Below are positions 22,666-27,757 of a stretch of 27,757 nt of DNA, piece by piece; the stretch's first letter is position 1; each line of letters begins with the position of its first letter. This stretch comes from JBJXGE01 sp046154185. GTDB lineage: Bacteria > Planctomycetota > UBA8108 > UBA1146 > JAJFFE01. The stretch spans positions 1 to 27,757 of the forward strand of contig JBJXGE010000023.1 of NCBI GenBank assembly GCA_046154185.1, written 5' to 3'. The position numbers and the translations under genes are program-made. A model generated the notes under the pieces. That model was not told where the DNA came from, made no database searches, and was given only the letters and a program-made list of their open reading frames with translations.

Positions 22666-24261
22666 TTGTCGCGCCGAATGACCCAACCTTTGCTCCTGTT
22701 CGCGTCGTTGTTGATCCTCACGGGTGGCGCGCTCTTGATCGCGGGCGACGAGGCCGCCCCGCGCGGCGCCGTCGTCCCCGGTGATGACAACATTTCACAA
22801 CCAAAGCGCGTCACGCTCCTCTATACGATCTCGAACCAAGGCTACGTCGAGCCCTGTGGCTGACCCAAGAAGAAAGTCAAGCTGGGCAGTTTAGCTCGGC
22901 GCATGACGTACTTTCGTGGCGTGCGCACGGAGGGGATCGAACCGATCATCGTGTCGGGCGGCGATTTCCTCTACGCAGATAGCGACTACAAGGCCAATCA
23001 AGTCCAGCGCGGCCAACTGCGCGAAAAGGCCAAGCTCATCATCGAAGCCTACAATCGCTACCCCTACGACGCGGCTTGCGTGGCCGAGTGCGATCTCGCG
23101 CTCGGCTTAGAGTCATTGCTGGAGCTCAAGAAACTCTGCAAGTTTCCGCTGCTTTGCGCCAACCTCGTCCATGCGGAGTCGAAACAACTGTACTTTCAAC
23201 CCTCCGTCATCGTGCAGCGTGGCGCCGGCGCGCCGCGCGTGGGTGTGATCGGCCTCATGCCGAGTTTGCGCGCCGAATACTTGGCGCGCGTGGCGCCGGA
23301 GAGCGAGTTGCTGCCGCTCGATGTGACATTGCGCGCCGAGATCGATCGGCTCAAGAACGACGTCGATATGCTCGTGTTGCTCGCGCACCTAGAACGGGAT
23401 GAGGTCGATCGCGTCGCGGATGCCTTCCCGGAATTGGACGTTCTGCTCGAGCCGAATTCGTACAGCGGCTCGACGTCACTGTGGGTGAAAGACGACGTGC
23501 AGGTCACCGAACGCAATGGCGCGCTCGTTCTGAAACTCAGCGGGCAAGGCTCGCACGTCGGGCGGCTCGACTTCTCGCTCGGCGAGAACGGCGAGCCCTG
23601 GCAAATCATCGAGTCCACCGACTCCGCGCACGCGAAGCCGCGATCAGCCGAGCCGCCGAGTTCCGAACCGCAGACCGCCGATACACCGGCGTCGGGCGAG
23701 CCGACGCCGATCGCCGCCGCCCCATCCGTCAACCGCTATCGTTCGACAGCGACCGCACTCGCGCCGTACATCGGGTCCGATCCGACCTTCGAAGCGATGT
23801 CGGAAGCGTTTCGCAAGAGCACGCGCTTCGTGAGTCTCGCGCAGCCGACCGACTTCGTGCCGTCCGATCGCTATCGAACGGCGGAGACTTGCAAGGCGTG
23901 CCACGAGGAACAGTATCAATTCTGGCTCGGCACGGCGCACGGGCGCGCCTATGCGACCTTGGAAAAGACCGGCGACGAGTTTCGCTACGACTGCATGCCG
24001 TGCCACGTGGTCGGCTACGGCGAGACGTTTATCGACGCGCACAAAGTCGGCGAGTTCAAGAACGTTCAGTGCGAGGCGTGTCACGGCACGAATCCCAAAC
24101 ATCCCGAAGCGCCCGCCGAGCATCGGTGGCGCAAGGCCGACGGCAAACTCATCGAAGAGAAAAACTGCTGGGGTTGTCATAACCCGATGGTCACAAAGGC
24201 CTCGTTCAACCCAGCTGAAGCGATTCCCCAGGTCTCCTGTCCACCCATAAAAAGGAACTGA
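22666..24261 (+). CDS. Probable selenoprotein: nucleotidase-like/tetrahaem cytochrome c554 fusion with in-frame UGA
   Basis: 531 residues if TGA at 22861-22863 is read as selenocysteine (residue 66). A normal translation breaks it into 65- and 452-residue pieces. The start is TTG at 22666 (an ATG at 22678 is the alternative), giving a signal peptide with basic n-region (MSRRMTQPLLLFASLLIL). The site reads NQGYVEPCG-UGA-PKKKVKLG; the paralogue at 24263 reads NSGYIDVCGC-KHKKVRQG, so UGA replaces the second Cys of the motif. The nucleotidase-like region (about 50-320) lacks the DxH and NHE metal ligands of UshA enzymes. Four haem sites follow: CKACH 409, CMPCH 443, CEACH 469 and CWGCH 501. It is periplasmic and likely does electron transfer or redox chemistry; its substrate is unknown. 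The stop lies one base before the next gene. A pseudogene or sequencing error is the alternative. Confidence 0.75.
22872..22915 (+). promoter_or_regulatory. Candidate bacterial SECIS element
   Basis: Directly after the UGA (22861-22863), AGCT (22880-22883) pairs with AGCT (22893-22896) and may extend by two G-U pairs to leave a loop GCAGT (22886-22890). The apical loop begins about 21-23 bases after the UGA and opens with G, in line with the bacterial SECIS rule (loop roughly 16-37 bases downstream, G among its first two bases). A lower stem can form from GAAAGT (22872-22877) and ACTTTC (22910-22915). The upper stem is short, so it is a candidate, not a proof. Confidence 0.5.
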
Positions 24262-24262
24262 C

Positions 24263-25867
24263 ATGAAGCCACGAGATCTTCGCAGGCTCGGTGCGCCCGT
24301 CGCGATCGCCGTCCTGTTAGTGCTGTTCTGGATGACGCCGATCCGATTCCTCGAATTTGCCGCGGGACGCTACGAGCCGGATCCGCAGCATCCGACGATC
24401 CCGGGCAAGGAGAAGCCGAAAACCGGCGCGCCGGCCGGCGCCACTGGCGATGACGATGTCGGCGAACCGACGCCTGATCTACCGGCGGGTGTTGATCAAT
24501 ATCCGATGCCGACCGACGCGAAAGCTTTGTTCTTGATCTATGGCATCAACAACAGCGGCTACATCGACGTGTGCGGTTGCAAGCACAAAAAAGTGCGGCA
24601 AGGATCCATCACGCGACGCGCGTCTTTCATTCGGCAGATGCGCACCGCGCATCCAAATATGTTGTTGGTCGATGGCGGCAATACGTTCTTCAATCGCGAT
24701 GACCGCAAAGTCCCGGCCCACCAAAAGCCTCAGCTGAAGGAGATAGCCAAGCTCCTCGTGGAGTCCTACAATCGGCTCGGCTATCGCGCGACCACCGTCG
24801 GATACCAGGACTTCAGCATGGGGCTCGATTTTCTCAAGGAACTCGCGGCGGCCGCGAAGTTTCCTATTCTCTGCGCGAATCTCATCGAACCGGCGACTGG
24901 AAAGCTCGTCTTCGCGCCGCATACGGAGTTCGAGGTCAACGGCGTGAAAGTCGGGATTATCGGCGTCACGCAATCGACCCTGCAACCCTACTACCTCGAT
25001 ATGTTGGCGAACGGCACGCGCGTAACGGATCCCCAAGAAGCCGTGACACGCGCAATGGCGGAGTTGCGACCGCGCAACGACCTGATCATCGTGCTGTCGC
25101 AAAACGCCGACGAGTACAACACGAAAATGCTCAATGAAGTGCCGGGCATCGATTTCCTCATCGACCCGATGTTTCAATTAGGTTCGAGCAAGATCTGGAT
25201 CGATCCGCACGAACTCCTGAAACCGTTCGGCGGAGGTCACATGCTGCGCGCCGATGCGCAGGGCGCCAAGCTCGGCGCGCTCGATCTGTGGGTTCGCTCG
25301 CAGGGCAGTCCGTTCGTCGACCGCGCCAAGATCGAGAGTCTCCCTCCGAGTCGCAGTAGCTTCCGTTTTCAACGCCACTCGATGGAGCCCCACTTGCTCG
25401 AGGATCCGGAGATCGTGCAGATGGTCGACGCGTTTCGCAAAGGCACGGCATTCGTCAACACCGAACTCTTGCCACCGTTGCCGAACAAAGAGAAATACTT
25501 GACCGCGAGCACCTGTCAAACGTGCCATCAGGAGCAGTACGACTGGTGGAAAGGCACGACGCACTCGCACGCCTTCGCCACGTTGGAAAAAACGAATGAT
25601 CAATGGCGCCAAGACTGCATCGGCTGTCACACGCTGGGATATGGACAAGCGTTTCTCGCGCCGGCGGACGCTAAACCGTATCTCGATGTGCAGTGCGAAA
25701 ACTGTCACGGTCTCAACCCGGAGCACGCCGCCGACCCCGCCGCGCATAAGTGGAGTCGCATCGAAGAGGTGACGTGCTTGTCATGCCACAACGAATCGCA
25801 GACGCGCGCTACTTTCCAGTTCTTCGCGAGCCGCAAGAAAGTCGCTTGCCCGAAAATGGAGCGTTGA
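24263..25867 (+). CDS. Nucleotidase-like/tetrahaem cytochrome c554-type protein (cysteine paralogue)
   Basis: 534 residues; AAGGA (24252-24256) precedes the ATG by 6 bases, and the start is one base past the previous stop. An N-terminal hydrophobic segment (VAIAVLLVLFWM, about 13-25) is an anchor or uncleaved signal, followed by a Pro/Gly-rich linker. It is homologous along its length to the upstream gene: SGYIDVCGC (C104-G-C106), VDGGNTFF, TVGYQDFS (the place of the NHEFD metal motif in 5'-nucleotidases, here degenerate), FPILCANL and VGIIGVTQS. Haem sites: CQTCH 418, CIGCH 452, CENCH 478 and CLSCH 505, in a Cytochrome_C554-like domain. The protein is exported and membrane-attached, probably part of an electron transfer system with its neighbour. 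The nucleotidase-like domain lacks the usual metal ligands and is likely not a phosphatase. Confidence 0.85.
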   Translation: MKPRDLRRLGAPVAIAVLLVLFWMTPIRFLEFAAGRYEPDPQHPTIPGKEKPKTGAPAGATGDDDVGEPTPDLPAGVDQYPMPTDAKALFLIYGINNSGYIDVCGCKHKKVRQGSITRRASFIRQMRTAHPNMLLVDGGNTFFNRDDRKVPAHQKPQLKEIAKLLVESYNRLGYRATTVGYQDFSMGLDFLKELAAAAKFPILCANLIEPATGKLVFAPHTEFEVNGVKVGIIGVTQSTLQPYYLDMLANGTRVTDPQEAVTRAMAELRPRNDLIIVLSQNADEYNTKMLNEVPGIDFLIDPMFQLGSSKIWIDPHELLKPFGGGHMLRADAQGAKLGALDLWVRSQGSPFVDRAKIESLPPSRSSFRFQRHSMEPHLLEDPEIVQMVDAFRKGTAFVNTELLPPLPNKEKYLTASTCQTCHQEQYDWWKGTTHSHAFATLEKTNDQWRQDCIGCHTLGYGQAFLAPADAKPYLDVQCENCHGLNPEHAADPAAHKWSRIEEVTCLSCHNESQTRATFQFFASRKKVACPKMER

Positions 25868-25882
25868 GCGCCGGAGAATCCG

Positions 25883-26368
25883 TCAGCCGCGATGACGACG
25901 GGCGCGGCGCGCTTGCATGCGCGCTTCGCCCTTTTCATAGCGGCGCCGCTCCTCGACGGTTTCGACCGTGAGCGGCGGGACGACGGCCGGCTTGCTCGCG
26001 GCATCGAGCGCGACAAAGGTCAGATAAGCGCTCGACGTGTGCGCAATATTTCCTGTCATCGGATTCTCGCAAAGCACCTTCACGCCGATCTCCATCGAAG
26101 TGCGGCCGACGTAATTGACCGACGCTTTCAGAATGACGAAATGCCCTTCGGGAATCGGCGTCAGGAATGACACTTCGTCGATGGAAGCCGTCACGACCGG
26201 TTTGCGGCAATGCCGAATCGCGCACATCGCTGCCGCCATGTCGACGAGATGCAGCACTTTCCCGCCGAGAATGTTGCCGTGGGTGTTGGTGTCATTCGGC
26301 AGCACGAGCTCGCGCATTTCGACGACGCTCTCGCGAACGGCTTTGGCGGGAAGTTGCTCACTCGGCAT
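25883..26368 (-). CDS. Hotdog-fold acyl-CoA thioesterase (YciA/ACOT-like)
   Basis: 161 residues from the ATG at 26368. The frame stays open to 26545, but the extension is Arg-rich and unlikely. The signature of the acyl-CoA hydrolase group is present: LPNDTNTHGNILGGKVLHLVDM (Asn, His and Asp catalytic region), ASIDEVSFLTPIPEG, and VNYVGRTSMEIGVKV. It would hydrolyse acyl-CoA to free acid and CoA in the cytoplasm. The C-terminal 35 residues, after PAVVPPLTVET, are basic and probably disordered. It is convergent with the cytochrome gene (15 bases between stops) and divergent from the PilZ-like gene. Confidence 0.9.
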   Translation of the reverse strand: MPSEQLPAKAVRESVVEMRELVLPNDTNTHGNILGGKVLHLVDMAAAMCAIRHCRKPVVTASIDEVSFLTPIPEGHFVILKASVNYVGRTSMEIGVKVLCENPMTGNIAHTSSAYLTFVALDAASKPAVVPPLTVETVEERRRYEKGEARMQARRARRHRG

Positions 26369-26669
26369 GCACTTGTTCTTCGACTGACGGTTGGACCCAG
26401 GCTCCCGGTTTCCGCCGCGCCATGATAGGAGCCGCCCATCCAAACACAAGCGGCGACGACGATCTCGCGAGAGTCGGAGATCCCGACATCGCACGATTCG
26501 CAGCGATCGTGCCGCGCCAAGCGCAACATCGCAACGCGACTCCAAATCCTTGCTGGATAGGCAGCAAGACCCGCATTTCGCAAAATCGGCTTCGGTTCCG
26601 CGGCGCTTGCCGCTACATTTGGCCTCTTCGCGACTCGCTCGTGCGTCGCGCCAGAACGAGGGGAATCGA
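26369..26669. other. Divergent intergenic region of about 300 bases
   Basis: It should carry promoters for the thioesterase (minus) and the coiled-coil protein (plus). No good -35/-10 pair and no strong hairpin were recognised; frames crossing it are shadow-like and Arg-rich. Confidence 0.4.
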
Positions 26670-27757
26670 GTGCAGGAACGCGTCTACGACGGCAGCGAGT
26701 TGACGGCGAGTTGTTGGCTACGCGCCGGAACCGGCAGCGAGGCGCAGCGCGTCGGCATCCAAAAGATCAGCCCGTCCGGCGCAATTCTCTCCGCCGCGAA
26801 CTTGCCCGCCGAACTCGATGGAGTCAGCGTGGAGATCGAGTTCGCCGACGGTGATCGCTGCCAACTCGCGGCGCAGGTGCTCCGTTCCGGTAGCTCCGGT
26901 TTATTCCTCGCTTGGTTGCACACCTCGACGGAGTCGGTCCAACGCCTCGAACAATTGCTCCGACCAACGTCCGCGACGATTTCCACGCCGATTCCGCCGG
27001 CCGCCGTGCCGCCGAGCGAAGGCCGTGTCGCCGGAAGTGTTTTCGCCGCGAGTGCCGCGGATTCGGGCGGGCGTTCCGGCCTCGTGCAGATCGACGGCAA
27101 GACCGACCTCTACGCGACCCTGCGCCAACGCGCGCGGTCGATACGTAGCTCCGACATCGCGGCGCGTCACAACACTGTGCGTGTCATCGATCTCACGACC
27201 ATCGCCGAACTCGTCAACAGCGCCGTCGAGCAAACCGTCGACGGCATGCAGCGCACGTGGACCGAGGAGGAAAAAGCCCGACTCCGTCTCGAGGCCGAGC
27301 AGCTCGTGAAGAGTCAACTCGCCGGCTTGAGCGCGGAAAAGTCGACGCTCGCGCGCCAACTAGAAGAAGCACGCGCCCAACTCGCCGTCGAGCAAGCACG
27401 CATCGTGGCCCCGGAACGCTTTACGGTCTCCGAAAGCGGACTCATTCAACTCGAGGACCGCATGGGCCGGCTGCTCGATCGCTGCCTCGCGAAGGGTCAG
27501 GCAACGCCTGAACTTGAGAGCGACCTGCGGACGTTGCTTTCGCAACTGCTCGATAGCGAGCGCGAACGCATCGCGGATCAAGCCCGCAACGCCCAGAGCG
27601 ATCGCGTTCAGTTGCTGGAACGAAAAATCGAGCGCTTGTCGCGCAATCTCCAGACGACTCGCAGCGAACGCGACCGCGCACGTGCTCTCGCCCACGAACT
27701 GGAGCTCGCTGGCGGCGGGTTGCGCAACATCTACCAACCCGGTCTGCGGGATGACGA
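26670..27757 (+). CDS. PilZ-like domain plus coiled-coil protein, truncated by the window edge
   Basis: At least 362 residues; GTG start at 26670 with GAGGGGA (26658-26664) upstream; the frame is open to the edge. The first about 95 residues resemble a PilZ domain (QKISPSGAILSAANLP, then a VEIEFADG strand and a GSSGLFLAWL strand), but the usual D-x-S-x-x-G reads K-I-S-P-S-G, so cyclic-di-GMP binding may be lost. A Pro/Ser/Ala linker (about 105-150) and a short conserved-looking block (YATLRQRARSIRS, VRVIDLTTIAELV) follow. From about residue 190 it is a long heptad-rich coiled coil (EEKARLRLEAEQLVK; EEARAQLAVEQARI; RKIERLSRNLQTTRSERDR). It has no signal peptide or membrane segment, so it is probably a cytoplasmic structural or regulatory protein of unknown function. 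Confidence 0.75.
   Translation, partial: MQERVYDGSELTASCWLRAGTGSEAQRVGIQKISPSGAILSAANLPAELDGVSVEIEFADGDRCQLAAQVLRSGSSGLFLAWLHTSTESVQRLEQLLRPTSATISTPIPPAAVPPSEGRVAGSVFAASAADSGGRSGLVQIDGKTDLYATLRQRARSIRSSDIAARHNTVRVIDLTTIAELVNSAVEQTVDGMQRTWTEEEKARLRLEAEQLVKSQLAGLSAEKSTLARQLEEARAQLAVEQARIVAPERFTVSESGLIQLEDRMGRLLDRCLAKGQATPELESDLRTLLSQLLDSERERIADQARNAQSDRVQLLERKIERLSRNLQTTRSERDRARALAHELELAGGGLRNIYQPGLRDD

Noticed and set aside
22861..22863. Reading the TGA as a plain stop, with a 65-residue gene and a separate gene from 22903
   Set aside because: The second piece would start without a ribosome binding site or signal peptide, and the two pieces together align end to end with the neighbouring paralogue. 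A pseudogene is possible but there is no other frameshift or stop.

Overview
This is a GC-rich, gene-dense chromosomal window. It most likely comes from a planctomycete or a close relative. The evidence is a C-terminal dockerin-like module ending in paired 'LF.GG..P' repeats on three secreted proteins, a futalosine-type menaquinone gene pair, a stand-alone BFD-like [2Fe-2S] protein of a type I associate with planctomycetes, and multihaem cytochromes fused to a nucleotidase-like domain. This is inferred from protein families; no rRNA or other phylogenetic marker is present. I see no tRNA, rRNA, CRISPR array, insertion sequence or phage gene.

Layout. Positions 1-822 are mostly non-coding, with a strong REP-like hairpin at 233-266 and a doubtful minus-strand gene start at the left edge. 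Positions 823-6125 hold two large secreted dockerin-tailed proteins flanking a small sigma-region-4-like regulator with four clustered cysteines. Hairpin terminators lie at 2900-2937 and 6157-6196. Positions 6201-13188 are a minus-strand block: esterase, exported cyclophilin, SDR oxidoreductase, YqgE/AlgH protein, and a helicase/exonuclease pair matching Bacillus MrfA/MrfB (YprA/YprB). Positions 13413-17241 are a TPR-amidase and a subtilisin-like protease with a dockerin tail. Positions 17254-19289 are the BFD-like ferredoxin (minus) and mqnB-mqnD (plus). A structured intergenic RNA candidate lies at 19312-19386, followed by threonine aldolase.

Positions 20939-25867 are the most interesting part. 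An ECF sigma factor (TTG start) is followed by a membrane anti-sigma factor whose outer domain carries two EF-hand/dockerin-type calcium loops. Then come two tandem paralogous proteins, each a nucleotidase-like domain plus a tetrahaem cytochrome c554-like domain. The first paralogue has an in-frame TGA at 22861-22863, exactly where the second has the last Cys of a CGC motif. A SECIS-like hairpin follows the TGA, and the rest of the frame is intact for over 460 codons. The simplest reading is a selenoprotein with a CGU motif sitting next to its cysteine paralogue.

The window closes with a hotdog thioesterase (minus) and the 5' part of a PilZ-like coiled-coil protein that runs off the right edge.

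Functional themes are secretion of calcium-binding, modular extracellular proteins; menaquinone and redox chemistry (mqnBD, BFD protein, cytochromes); and a DNA repair pair (MrfAB). The spacing suggests that sigma factor, anti-sigma factor and both cytochromes form one transcription unit, so the extracytoplasmic sensor may control the cytochrome pair; this is inference.
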